From Mycobacterium sp. MBM (GTDB taxonomy: Bacteria; Actinomycetota; Actinomycetes; Mycobacteriales; Mycobacteriaceae): a DNA stretch of 45,200 nucleotides. A program made the translations under genes and the position numbers. Shown here one piece after another: positions 24,896-33,255 of this stretch. Positions within the stretch are counted from its first letter, which is position 1. Each line of letters begins with the position of its first letter. The DNA lies in NCBI GenBank assembly GCA_021648845.1, contig JAKJHY010000037.1:1-45200 (forward strand), in the 5' to 3' direction. A model generated the notes under the pieces. That model saw only the letters and a list, made by a program, of their open reading frames with translations. It had not been told where the DNA came from and ran no database searches.

Positions 24896-26158
24896 TCAGA
24901 GCTGCGGACTCACCGGACCCTCGGCCGGCGGCCAGTGCTCCCCCGACCATTCGCCGGGCTCGGCGTGCTCGCCGCGGGACAGCGGCACCCACTGTTCGGT
25001 GGGCGCCGGCTGCTTGGACGACGGGAAGTCGCGGAGCTTGCCTTCGGCGTGGGCATCCCATTTGGCGAACGTCAGCGGGGTGCGCAACCAGGCGTGCAAC
25101 AGGTTGTAGACCGCCTCCAACGACTCGATGTGGGTGCGCTCCCAGCCGTGGCTGCCGTCCAGACCGAAGCCCACGAGTGCCGCGCGGGTGGCGGCGCCCG
25201 CCTCGATGGCCGCCGCCGCATCCGAGCGGTAGTAGCGGAACACATCCCGTGCGTACGGGATGCCGCGATCATCGGCCAGTCGACACAACTTGCGGGTCAG
25301 GTGGTAGTCGAATGGTCCGTGCAGATCCGCCATCGGGATCGTCGCACCGTCTTCGATGGAGTGCTGACCCGGCGCGCATACCGCGTTGTCGACCGATACC
25401 AACTCGGCGACATCGGGCGGTAGTCCGTGACTGGCACCGTGGCCGACCTCCTCGGTGATGGTCACCATGATGGTGGTCCGGTGCGGCAGCCTGATGCGCT
25501 GCGTCATCACGTCGCGGGCCAACGCCAGCGCCACCGCGACACCGGCCTTACCGTCCAGGTGCCGCGAGACGATGAAACCGTCCTGGGTGAGCTCGGGGCT
25601 GGCGATCAGAGCCACGAAGTCGCCGACCTGGAAGCCGAGGCGCTCCAGGTCTTCCCGGTTGGACACCTTGCGGTCGATGCGGACCTCGACGTGCTCCCAC
25701 TCCGTCGGCTGGGTGTCGATCTCGTCACCGAAGGCGTGCCCGGACGCCTTCAGCGGCATGACGGTGCCGGTGAAGAACTTCTCGGGATCGTCGGTGAAAA
25801 TGCGCACCCGTGCTCCGGTGGCGAATCGGGCCGAGAAGGTGCCCACCGGGATCAATTCGAGCCGGCCGTTGTCCTTGAGCTGGCGGACCATGCAGCCGAT
25901 GGTGTCGGCGTGCACCACGACCGCACGCTCCACGGTGTCTGAATCACCGGGCAATTCGGCGTTGAGCGCACCGCGCCGAGTCAGGGTGAACGGTACCCCG
26001 AGGTCGGTGAAGATCTCGCCGATCAACTGCATGACGGCATCGGTACGCCCGGACGGGCTTGGCGTCTGCAGTAGCGACAGCAGGGTGTCGACCATCCAGT
26101 CGCGGTCAGCGTCCGGCATCCGCGGCGCAGGCGTCTTTTCGGTTGTTCCGGAACTCAC
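24896..26158 (-). CDS. M42-family peptidase of the NAGGN osmoprotectant cluster
   Basis: This 420-residue protein belongs to the M42/M20-type metallo-aminopeptidases found with N-acetylglutaminylglutamine amide (NAGGN) synthesis genes. Metal-binding residues are visible as the His in VVHADTIG, the Asp in SRHLDGKAG, the Glu pair in TITEEVGHG and a later His in GLDGSHGWERTH. It could turn over the dipeptide osmolyte or a precursor; its exact role in the pathway is not established. The GTG at 26158 overlaps the stop of the synthetase gene (GTGA), so it is co-translated with it; an ATG about 36 bases further in is an alternative. Confidence 0.88.
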   Translation of the reverse strand: MSSGTTEKTPAPRMPDADRDWMVDTLLSLLQTPSPSGRTDAVMQLIGEIFTDLGVPFTLTRRGALNAELPGDSDTVERAVVVHADTIGCMVRQLKDNGRLELIPVGTFSARFATGARVRIFTDDPEKFFTGTVMPLKASGHAFGDEIDTQPTEWEHVEVRIDRKVSNREDLERLGFQVGDFVALIASPELTQDGFIVSRHLDGKAGVAVALALARDVMTQRIRLPHRTTIMVTITEEVGHGASHGLPPDVAELVSVDNAVCAPGQHSIEDGATIPMADLHGPFDYHLTRKLCRLADDRGIPYARDVFRYYRSDAAAAIEAGAATRAALVGFGLDGSHGWERTHIESLEAVYNLLHAWLRTPLTFAKWDAHAEGKLRDFPSSKQPAPTEQWVPLSRGEHAEPGEWSGEHWPPAEGPVSPQL

Positions 26159-27888
26159 TGAGGCGGCTCCACTGGGTCGGGATGCCACGCCCATGGCGTG
26201 GCAGCGGTTCGAGGAAAGAGTAGGTCAACGAAAGCTTGTGCGGTGGGCCGGGGTTCGTGGTTGGCCAGCCCGGGGCGTTCGTTGGCTTCGATGAAGACGT
26301 ATTTGTCCTCTTGCACCGAGGGCACGATGAGGTCGATACCGGTGACCGGGATGCCGATCGCGTCAGCCGCATCCACCGACACCTTGGCCAGGGTGGGGTG
26401 CAGGTCGTCGGTCACGTCGACGATCGTGCCGCCGGTGTGCAGGTTGGCGGTACGACGCACCACCAGATGCTCGTTGGCCGGCAGTATGTCGTCCATCGCC
26501 CAGCCCGCATCCGCGACCGTGTCCTTGGTCACCGAGTCCATCGGGATCTTGGACTCGCCCTGGGTGGCGCTGGAGCGGCGCCGGCTCTGCGCCTCGATGA
26601 GCTGGGCCACGGTGTGCTTGCCGGTCCCGATGATCTCCGGCGGGCGCCGCACCGCCGCCGCGATGACCTTGCCGTTGATCACCACGACCCGCAGATCCTC
26701 ACCGTCACAACGTTGTTCGATCAGAACGTCCGGGCAGTGCTTGCTGGCCAGCTGCAACGCCCGGTCCAGGTCGTCGTGGCGGGTGACGCCGACGGTGATA
26801 CCCGCACCCTGCTCGCCACGGGCCGGCTTGACCACCACCGAACCGACCTTGGCGAGAAAGCGATGGTCCTCATCATCGAACGTTGCTGTAATACCTTCGG
26901 GCACAACGATTCCCGCCTCACTGACCACCTTGCGGGCGATGCGTTTGTCGTCGCATCGGCTCATCGCCACCGCGTTGGTCAGCTCGGACAGCGACTCGCG
27001 GGTGGTCACGGTGGTTCCGCCGTGGGTGAGCTGCAGGTAACCGGCGTGCGCGTCGAGCACCTTGACCGCGATACCCCGCAGGATCGCCTCGTCAGCGATG
27101 ATCCTGGCGTACGGATTGAGTTGCGCCAACTCTTCCTCGGGCTGCGCGGGCGCGAAGAGCCGCTCGTTGATCGCGTTCTTGCGCTTGACGCCGAGTTCGG
27201 GAACACGCTCGAAACCCATCCGCTCGTACAGCGCAATGGCGGCCGCATTGTCGTGCAGCACCGACAGGTCCATCTGTGCGCGGCCGCGGGCGATGAATTC
27301 CTCGACCAACGAACGCACCAACAACCCGCCGGCGCCCGGTCGACAAAGCGTCGGACTGACCGCCAGGCACCACAGCGACGAGCCGTTCTCGGGATCGGCG
27401 AACAGCTGGGCGTGATCGATGCCGGTCACGGTGCCGACCACGGCGCCGGTGGAGTCGTCCACGGCCACCAGATAGATCATGTGCTGCTCGGCCTGACTGT
27501 TGTGCCACATCAGGTCCACATCGGCGGGCACCATGCGGCATTGCAGGTAGATCTCGTTGATGGCGGCGCAGTCGGCCATCGACTCGACCCGCCGGACGCT
27601 GACACCGGACAGATCTTCCGGGCGGTAGGCCAGCGGCACCGTCAGATCCAGCCGGTAGGTGAAGCTGGGGTCGATGAAGAAGTCTTGCGGATTGAGCGCC
27701 ACGAACACATGGGGCGCGTCCAGATACATGCCGATATCCCGGCGCCCGCTGGCCTCGGCCCGCAGCGCGTCCCCCAGCTCGCCGGGATCGTCGAAGGTCT
27801 GACCGAAAACCAACCGCCCCCAGCCGAGGTCCTGAATGACCTCCTTGTGCGGGGTATCGCGTTGCGAGGTCGCCTTCTCCGCGGTCAT
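26155..27888 (-). CDS. ngg: N-acetylglutaminylglutamine synthetase (GNAT plus ATP-grasp)
   Basis: The 577-residue enzyme joins two domains. The N-terminal half, about residues 95-240, is a GNAT acetyltransferase with the acetyl-CoA loop around CRPGAGGLLV and the closing ALYERMGFERV. The C-terminal half, about 300-560, is an ATP-grasp ligase with VVVKPARGEQGAG and the metal-binding FIEANERPGL. This pairing matches Ngg proteins, which acetylate glutamine and ligate it to a second glutamine to make N-acetylglutaminylglutamine. It lies between asnO and the M42 peptidase, each pair joined by a four-base overlap, the same order known in rhizobia and Pseudomonas. Confidence 0.92.
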   Translation of the reverse strand: MTAEKATSQRDTPHKEVIQDLGWGRLVFGQTFDDPGELGDALRAEASGRRDIGMYLDAPHVFVALNPQDFFIDPSFTYRLDLTVPLAYRPEDLSGVSVRRVESMADCAAINEIYLQCRMVPADVDLMWHNSQAEQHMIYLVAVDDSTGAVVGTVTGIDHAQLFADPENGSSLWCLAVSPTLCRPGAGGLLVRSLVEEFIARGRAQMDLSVLHDNAAAIALYERMGFERVPELGVKRKNAINERLFAPAQPEEELAQLNPYARIIADEAILRGIAVKVLDAHAGYLQLTHGGTTVTTRESLSELTNAVAMSRCDDKRIARKVVSEAGIVVPEGITATFDDEDHRFLAKVGSVVVKPARGEQGAGITVGVTRHDDLDRALQLASKHCPDVLIEQRCDGEDLRVVVINGKVIAAAVRRPPEIIGTGKHTVAQLIEAQSRRRSSATQGESKIPMDSVTKDTVADAGWAMDDILPANEHLVVRRTANLHTGGTIVDVTDDLHPTLAKVSVDAADAIGIPVTGIDLIVPSVQEDKYVFIEANERPGLANHEPRPTAQAFVDLLFPRTAATPWAWHPDPVEPPQ

Positions 27889-29687
27889 CGCGTGTCAACC
27901 CCGTCCACATGATGCGCCAGCCACAATTCGAGCAGCCCGAGCTGCCACAGCGGATTACCGCGGAGCGGCGTCAGATAACCGTTCGGTTCCGCGAGCAGCC
28001 GGTCGACCTCGGTGGGGTTGAACAGTCCGCGGGCGCGCGCGCCGTCGCTGTGCAGGGCATCCCGCACCAGATCCAGGTACGGCCCGGCCAGGTGTTTGAG
28101 GGCGGGCACCGGGAAGTACCCCTTGGGACGGTCGATCACCTCATGCGGGATGACCTTTCGGGCAGCCTCTTTGAGCACGCCCTTACCCTCGTGCGCGGTC
28201 TTGAGTGACGGCGGACAGGTGGCCGCGAGCTCGACGAGCTCGTGATCCAGGAACGGCACCCGGCCCTCCAGACCCCACGCCATCGTCATGTTGTCCACGC
28301 GTTTGACCGGGTCGTCGACCAGCATGACGGTGGTGTCCAGGCGCAGCGCCCGGTCGGTGGCAGTGGCTGCCCCGCGGTGGGCGAAATGCTCCAGCACGTA
28401 GTCGCCGGCGATATCGGCGTCCAGCCGCCAAGCAGGTTGCAGCAGGGCGTTCAGCGCGGTGTGATCGCGGTCGAAGAATGCCTGCCGGTAGCTGGCCAGT
28501 GCGGCGCGCGGGTCATCGTCGGCGGCCTGCGCCATGGGCGGGTACCAGTGGTAGCCGGCGAAGATCTCGTCGGCGCCCTGCCCGGACTGCACCACCTTGA
28601 CGTGCTTGCTCACCTCCTGGGACAGCAGATAGAACGCCACGCAGTCATGGCTCATCATCGGCTCGCTCATCGCGCCGATTGCCCCCGACAGCGCGGGCAG
28701 CATCCGGGCGGTGTCGATGCGGATCTGGTGGTGGTCGGTGTCGTAGTGCCGGGCGATGACGTCGGAGTATTTGAACTCGTCACCTTCCTCGCCGCCGGCG
28801 GCTTCGAAGCCGATCGAGAATGTCGCCAGTCCGTGCTGACCCGCCTCGGCCAGCAGGCCGACGATCAAACTGGAGTCCAGTCCACCGGAGAGCAGGCACC
28901 CCACCGGAACGTCGGCGACCAGGCGTCGTTCGACCGCGGTGCGCAGCGAGGCGAGGATCGCCTCTTCCCATTCGTTGTCCGACCAGTCGGCCCGTTCAGC
29001 CGACCGCTCGAAAATCGGTTCCCAGTAAGTGTGTTGGGTCAGGGAGCCGTCGGGCTCGATGCGCATCAAAGTGCCGGGAGGCAGTTTTCGCACACCGCGA
29101 AGGATGGTGTGCGGGGCGGGCACCACCGAGTGGAAGCTCAGATAGTGATGCAGCGCCGTGGCGTCGATCTCGGTGTCGACTCCGCCCGCGGCCACCAGGG
29201 CCGGCAGCGAGGACGCGAATCGCAGCGCGTCGGAAACCTCGGTCCAATACAGCGGTTTGATGCCGAGCCGGTCTCGGGCCAGCAGCACGCGCCCGGACTC
29301 GACCTCGGTGATGGCGAAGGCGAACATCCCGAATAGGTGCTCGACGACGCGCTCACCCCACTCCCGATATCCCTTGAGCACGACTTCGGTGTCGCTGTGC
29401 GAGAAGAACCGGTAGCCCTTGCCGATCAGCTCTTGGCGCAGCTGCGGATAGTTGTAGATGCAGCCGTTGAAGGCGACGGTGAGCCCGAGATCGGGATCAT
29501 GCATGGGCTGCTGACCATGACTGGACAGATCGATGATGGCCAACCTCCGATGGCCGAAGGCGATTGGGCCCTGAGCCCAGAAACCCCCGCTGTCGGGGCC
29601 TCGCGGCACCATGGACTCGGCCATTCTGGAAATGGCTGACAGATCTGCCGACCGGCCGCGAGCAACCTCGCCGGCGATGCCGCACAT
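27885..29687 (-). CDS. asnO: Asparagine synthase-like amidotransferase (N-acetylglutaminylglutamine amidotransferase)
   Basis: The 600-residue protein has an N-terminal glutaminase domain with Cys2 as nucleophile (MCGIAGE) and a C-terminal synthetase domain with the ATP-binding LLSGGLDSSL near residue 267. It would take ammonia from glutamine and amidate the C-terminus of N-acetylglutaminylglutamine, forming the osmolyte NAGGN. The neighbouring ngg and M42 genes identify it as AsnO rather than the general asparagine synthetase AsnB. The ATG at 29687 has a GGGGACG site upstream and overlaps ngg at its end (ATGA). It is the first gene of the cluster, divergent from the carboxypeptidase gene. 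Confidence 0.92.
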   Translation of the reverse strand: MCGIAGEVARGRSADLSAISRMAESMVPRGPDSGGFWAQGPIAFGHRRLAIIDLSSHGQQPMHDPDLGLTVAFNGCIYNYPQLRQELIGKGYRFFSHSDTEVVLKGYREWGERVVEHLFGMFAFAITEVESGRVLLARDRLGIKPLYWTEVSDALRFASSLPALVAAGGVDTEIDATALHHYLSFHSVVPAPHTILRGVRKLPPGTLMRIEPDGSLTQHTYWEPIFERSAERADWSDNEWEEAILASLRTAVERRLVADVPVGCLLSGGLDSSLIVGLLAEAGQHGLATFSIGFEAAGGEEGDEFKYSDVIARHYDTDHHQIRIDTARMLPALSGAIGAMSEPMMSHDCVAFYLLSQEVSKHVKVVQSGQGADEIFAGYHWYPPMAQAADDDPRAALASYRQAFFDRDHTALNALLQPAWRLDADIAGDYVLEHFAHRGAATATDRALRLDTTVMLVDDPVKRVDNMTMAWGLEGRVPFLDHELVELAATCPPSLKTAHEGKGVLKEAARKVIPHEVIDRPKGYFPVPALKHLAGPYLDLVRDALHSDGARARGLFNPTEVDRLLAEPNGYLTPLRGNPLWQLGLLELWLAHHVDGVDTR

Positions 29688-29737
29688 GCTATTCGTCCCC
29701 CTCGATGGTGTCGGCCACTCTGGTTCGCGCTGGTCCT

Positions 29738-29743
29738 ACGTTA
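29738..29743 (-). promoter_or_regulatory. Candidate -10 element of the asnO cluster
   Basis: TAACGT on the minus strand fits TAnnnT and lies about 50 bases before the asnO ATG. No clear -35 is visible. Osmotic control would be expected from the product but cannot be read here. Confidence 0.25.
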
Positions 29744-29785
29744 CCGGTGACGGACCTCGCCAAACCTTCGGCCTGGAAAGGTAGT

Positions 29786-29791
29786 TAGGCT
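29786..29791 (+). promoter_or_regulatory. Candidate -10 element, leaderless start
   Basis: TAGGCT fits TAnnnT and ends eight bases before the ATG at 29800. No ribosome-binding site is well placed, so the carboxypeptidase mRNA is probably leaderless. Confidence 0.35.
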
Positions 29792-29799
29792 CACAGCTC

Positions 29800-30675
29800 A
29801 TGCGAAGGCTCGTGGCCGGTCTGATTTCCCTTTTTCTGGTCTGCACCGTCGGCACCGGCGCGGCGGGCGCCGAGGCGGGTGTCGATCAGCCCCTGGGGTC
29901 GCTGCCGATACCGGACGGACCTGCACAAGCGTGGGTGATCGCGGATATGGACAGTGGTGCGGTGCTCGCCGCACGGGACGGCTACGGGCGGTACGCCCCG
30001 GCCAGCACCATCAAGGTGCTGCTGGCCACCGTCGTGCTCGACGAACTTCCCCTGGACGCGACCGTGGTCGCCGACGACATCGACACCCGGGTGGAGTGCA
30101 ACTGCGCCGGGGTAGCGCCCGGTCGCACCTACACGGTGCGTCAGCTGCTCGACGGCCTGTTGCTGGTTTCGGGCAATGACGCGGCGAACACGTTGGCCAC
30201 GATGCTCGGCGGCAGGGATGTGGCCGTGGCGAAGATGAACGCCAAGGCGGCGCAGCTGGGCGCCCGGGCCACCACGGCCGGCAGCCCGTCGGGGCTGGAC
30301 GGGCCCGGTATCGACATCTGGTCCTCACCGCACGACCTTGCCGTCATCTTCCGGTCGGCGATGGCCAATCCGGTGTTCGCCCAGATCACGGCCCAACCGA
30401 CGGCGGTATTCCCCGGCAAGGGCGGCGACCGGGTGCTGGTCAACCAGAACCAACTACTGGGCCGCTATCCGGGCATGTTGGGCGGCAAGACCGGATTCAC
30501 CGATCTGGCCCGCAAGACGTTCGTCGGTGCCGCCGCGCGCGATGGTCGTCGTCTGGTCGTCGCGCTGATGTTCGGTCTGGTCCACGAGGGCGGCCCGACC
30601 TACTGGGATCAGGCGTCGGCGCTGTTGGATTGGGGGTTCGCCCAGAACCGAACGGCCACGGTGGGCGCCCTGTAA
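29800..30675 (+). CDS. D-alanyl-D-alanine carboxypeptidase (DacB2-like, Rv2911 position)
   Basis: The 291-residue enzyme trims the terminal D-Ala from peptidoglycan stem peptides outside the cytoplasmic membrane. It has a signal peptide (MRRLVAGLISLFLVCTVGTG) and all three penicillin-binding motifs: STIK near residue 68, SGND near residue 125 and KTG in GGKTGFTD near residue 230. It lacks the C-terminal amphipathic anchor domain of PBP5-type enzymes. By location it corresponds to Rv2911 (dacB2). The ATG at 29800 is probably leaderless. A second, similar gene follows 64 bases downstream. Confidence 0.93.
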   Translation: MRRLVAGLISLFLVCTVGTGAAGAEAGVDQPLGSLPIPDGPAQAWVIADMDSGAVLAARDGYGRYAPASTIKVLLATVVLDELPLDATVVADDIDTRVECNCAGVAPGRTYTVRQLLDGLLLVSGNDAANTLATMLGGRDVAVAKMNAKAAQLGARATTAGSPSGLDGPGIDIWSSPHDLAVIFRSAMANPVFAQITAQPTAVFPGKGGDRVLVNQNQLLGRYPGMLGGKTGFTDLARKTFVGAAARDGRRLVVALMFGLVHEGGPTYWDQASALLDWGFAQNRTATVGAL

Positions 30676-30678
30676 GTC

Positions 30679-30701
30679 GAGACCCGACGGAGATCGTCTC
30701 G
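30679..30701. terminator. Hairpin after the first carboxypeptidase gene
   Basis: CGAGAC (30679-30684) pairs perfectly with GTCTCG (30696-30701) four bases after the stop. There is no U-tract. It could end the transcript or lie in the upstream part of the next gene's promoter. Confidence 0.3.
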
Positions 30702-30726
30702 CGCACGGATCGAGTCCTGCGCGCCG

Positions 30727-30732
30727 TAGCCT
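30727..30732 (+). promoter_or_regulatory. Candidate -10 element, leaderless start of second carboxypeptidase
   Basis: TAGCCT fits TAnnnT and ends seven bases before the GTG at 30740, which has no ribosome-binding site. A separate leaderless transcript is likely. Confidence 0.35.
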
Positions 30733-30739
30733 CCTGCGA

Positions 30740-31555
30740 GTGCGAATACTGGTCGGCGCGGTGGCCGCGCTCGCGCTGGCCGCCGCGGTACCGACACCCG
30801 TGACGATTGCCGCGCCCGAACCCGCGGGTGCGCAGGCATTCGCGAACGGGCCGGCCGAGGCGTACCTGCTCGCCGACCTGGACACCGGTGCGGTGCTGGC
30901 GGCCAAGGATCCGGGCGGATCATATGCGCCGGCCAGCACCATCAAGGTGTTGCTGGCCATGGTGGTGCTCGACCATCTGCGTCCGGGCAATTTCGCCCGC
31001 GCCAACGAATCCCACACCAGGGTCGAATGTTCCTGTGTGGGGCTGAAACCCGGCCAACCGTATACGGTGACACAGCTGCTCAGCGCGCTGCTCATGGTGT
31101 CGGGCAACGATGCGGCGAACATGCTGGCCGACATGTTGGGCGGGCAGCGCGCCGCGGTCGCCGCGATGAACCGCAAGGCCGCCGCTGTCGGCGCGCGCGC
31201 CACCAAGGCGTCCTCGCCCTCGGGTCTGGACGGTCCCGGCTGGGAATCGATCACCACACCGCACGATCTGGCGGTCATCTTCCGCGCCGCACTGCGATAT
31301 CCGTTGATCGCCGAGATTCTGCGGGCACGGTCGGCGCCGTTCCCGGGCAGGACGCTCAGCAACCAGAACGAGCTGCTGACGCGTTACCCCGGGGACCTCG
31401 GCGGTAAGACCGGGTTCACCAACCGTGCCCGCAAGACCTACGTCGGGGCAGCTCAACGTGGGAACCGTCGCCTCGTCGTGGTGCAGATGTACGGGACAGG
31501 CGATCTGTACGGTCAAGCGATCAGCCTGTTGGACTGGGGTTTCAGCCAACCGTGA
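30740..31555 (+). CDS. Second D-alanyl-D-alanine carboxypeptidase paralogue
   Basis: The 271-residue protein is a close paralogue of the preceding gene product: the same STIK, SGND and GGKTGFT motifs in the same spacing, and shared segments such as RVEC-C-G and SPSGLDGPG. A signal peptide (MRILVGAVAALALAAAVP) directs it outside the cytoplasmic membrane. It presumably has the same activity with a different timing or substrate preference. The GTG at 30740 is set by the signal peptide and by a -10 element seven bases upstream. The pair looks like a tandem duplication that has since diverged. Confidence 0.92.
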   Translation: MRILVGAVAALALAAAVPTPVTIAAPEPAGAQAFANGPAEAYLLADLDTGAVLAAKDPGGSYAPASTIKVLLAMVVLDHLRPGNFARANESHTRVECSCVGLKPGQPYTVTQLLSALLMVSGNDAANMLADMLGGQRAAVAAMNRKAAAVGARATKASSPSGLDGPGWESITTPHDLAVIFRAALRYPLIAEILRARSAPFPGRTLSNQNELLTRYPGDLGGKTGFTNRARKTYVGAAQRGNRRLVVVQMYGTGDLYGQAISLLDWGFSQP

Positions 31556-31647
31556 CGGGGACTTCCCCACGACCGGCCCCCAGCACGTAAGGTCACCCTA
31601 ATTTGAACGCCGGGCTGACGTCCGGATGGGTGAACAAGGGGAACAAC

Positions 31648-33252
31648 GTGTCCGGCCAAGCCGATCTCTCGCTCATCGTCGCCTTCGGCACCGATATGGG
31701 CAACGCCGAGGATGCCGCGATGACATTCGCCGAAGCGGTCGCCGAGATCGGCATCGAAGTCGAGGCCGTCGAGCTGAATCAGGTCGAGATATCCCAATTG
31801 CAGAACACCACCCACTTCATCACGGTGGTGTCCACCTTCGGTGAGGGTGAGTTCCCCGATTCGGCAACGCTGTTCTGGGAGGCCCTGAGCGCGAACACCG
31901 AACGATTGGAGCACCTCAACTTCGCGGTCCTGGCCCTCGGCGACAGCTCCTATGAGTTCTTCTGCAATGCCGGCGTGCTGCTGGATCGTCGGCTGGAGGA
32001 GCTGGGCGCCAAGCGGATGACCGATCGGGTGGACGTCGACGGTTTCTACGAGGAGCCGGCCAAAGCGTGGACCGCCGAGCTGGTCAAGCTGCTGACGGCC
32101 GAACAGGGCGAGCAAGGCGCCGCAGCGTCCGCACCGCCCCCGGCAGCCGAACCCCGCGAACGCAACGTTGCGGTCGTGGCCCGGCTGGCGGTCAACCGGT
32201 GGCTCAACGCGACCGTGTCCGACAAGGAGGTCCGACACTTCGAGCTCGATCTCACCGGAACCGGAATCACTTATCAGGCAGGCGATTCCATTGCGGTGCA
32301 CGCCACCAACGATCCCGAACTGGTCGCGGCGCTTCTGGCCGGGCTGGGGGTCGACGCCAACTACGTCGTCAGCGGTCACGACAAGCCTTTGGGCGCCCTG
32401 CTCACCGAGCACTTCGAGATCCGCGCGCCCTCGCGCGCCCTGTTGAACCTGGCGGCGTCGAGGACCCGCGACGCCGAGATCGCCGAGGCCCTGCGCTGCG
32501 GAGACACGCACGGCGGCACCGAGAACTCCTGGCTCTACGGCAAAGACGTGCTGGACATCATCGGGCTGGCCGACCTGACCGCCGACGAGGTCATCGACAC
32601 GCTGCGCCCGCTGCAATTCCGCGACTACTCGATCGCCTCCAGCCCGCTGGCTCACCCGGACAGCGTGCATCTGACCGTGGCCAGCGTGCGCTACGGCGCC
32701 GGGGGGCGCCGACACGGCGGCGTCGCCTCGACCCACCTTGCCGACCGCTGCGAGAAGGTGCTCGTGCATCTGCGACCCAACAACCATTTCCGGCTGCCCG
32801 CCGGCGAGGTACCCATCATCATGATCGGCCCCGGTACCGGTATCGCCCCGTTCCGGGCCTTCCTGCAGGAGCGCAGGGCCACCGCCGCGACGGGACGGTC
32901 GTGGCTGTTCTTCGGCGACCGGCGGCGCGCCACCGACTACCTGTACGGCGAGGAACTGGACGAGTTCCTCGCCTCCGGCGTGCTGAGCCGGCTGGATCTG
33001 GCCTTCTCCCGCGACCAAGACACAAAGGTCTATGTGCAGCAACGCATTCGGGAGAACGGCGATGAGTTCTACAGCTGGCTGCAGGACGGCGCGCACGTGT
33101 ACGTGTGCGGGGATGCCGACCGGATGGCCAAGGATGTGGACGCTGCGCTGCACGATGTCATCGCCCGCGCCGGGGGGATGGATGCGGCCGCGGCACACGC
33201 CTACGTCAACGACCTGATCAAGAGCCACCGCTACGTGCGCGACGTGTACTGA
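31648..33252 (+). CDS. CysJ-like diflavin reductase (flavodoxin plus ferredoxin-NADP reductase)
   Basis: The 534-residue flavoprotein has an N-terminal FMN flavodoxin domain (AFGTDMGNAED, VVSTFGEGEFPD, LALGDSSYEFFC), a linker rich in Ala and Pro, and a C-terminal FAD/NADPH reductase. In the reductase, RDYSIASSPL binds FAD, GPGTGIAPFRAF binds NADPH pyrophosphate, and the final RYVRDVY ends in the family's aromatic residue. It passes electrons from NADPH through FAD and FMN to a haem partner, as CysJ, P450 reductases and related enzymes do. No sulfite reductase haem subunit lies in the window, so its partner is unknown. The GTG at 31648 is chosen over the TTG at 31603 because AAGGGG lies about six bases upstream. 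Confidence 0.88.
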   Translation: MSGQADLSLIVAFGTDMGNAEDAAMTFAEAVAEIGIEVEAVELNQVEISQLQNTTHFITVVSTFGEGEFPDSATLFWEALSANTERLEHLNFAVLALGDSSYEFFCNAGVLLDRRLEELGAKRMTDRVDVDGFYEEPAKAWTAELVKLLTAEQGEQGAAASAPPPAAEPRERNVAVVARLAVNRWLNATVSDKEVRHFELDLTGTGITYQAGDSIAVHATNDPELVAALLAGLGVDANYVVSGHDKPLGALLTEHFEIRAPSRALLNLAASRTRDAEIAEALRCGDTHGGTENSWLYGKDVLDIIGLADLTADEVIDTLRPLQFRDYSIASSPLAHPDSVHLTVASVRYGAGGRRHGGVASTHLADRCEKVLVHLRPNNHFRLPAGEVPIIMIGPGTGIAPFRAFLQERRATAATGRSWLFFGDRRRATDYLYGEELDEFLASGVLSRLDLAFSRDQDTKVYVQQRIRENGDEFYSWLQDGAHVYVCGDADRMAKDVDAALHDVIARAGGMDAAAAHAYVNDLIKSHRYVRDVY

Positions 33253-33255
33253 ACG

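Noticed and set aside
31585..31605. Iron-box-like sequence before the diflavin reductase
   Set aside because: It matches about 11 of 19 positions without clear symmetry, so it is not above what chance gives in a window this long.
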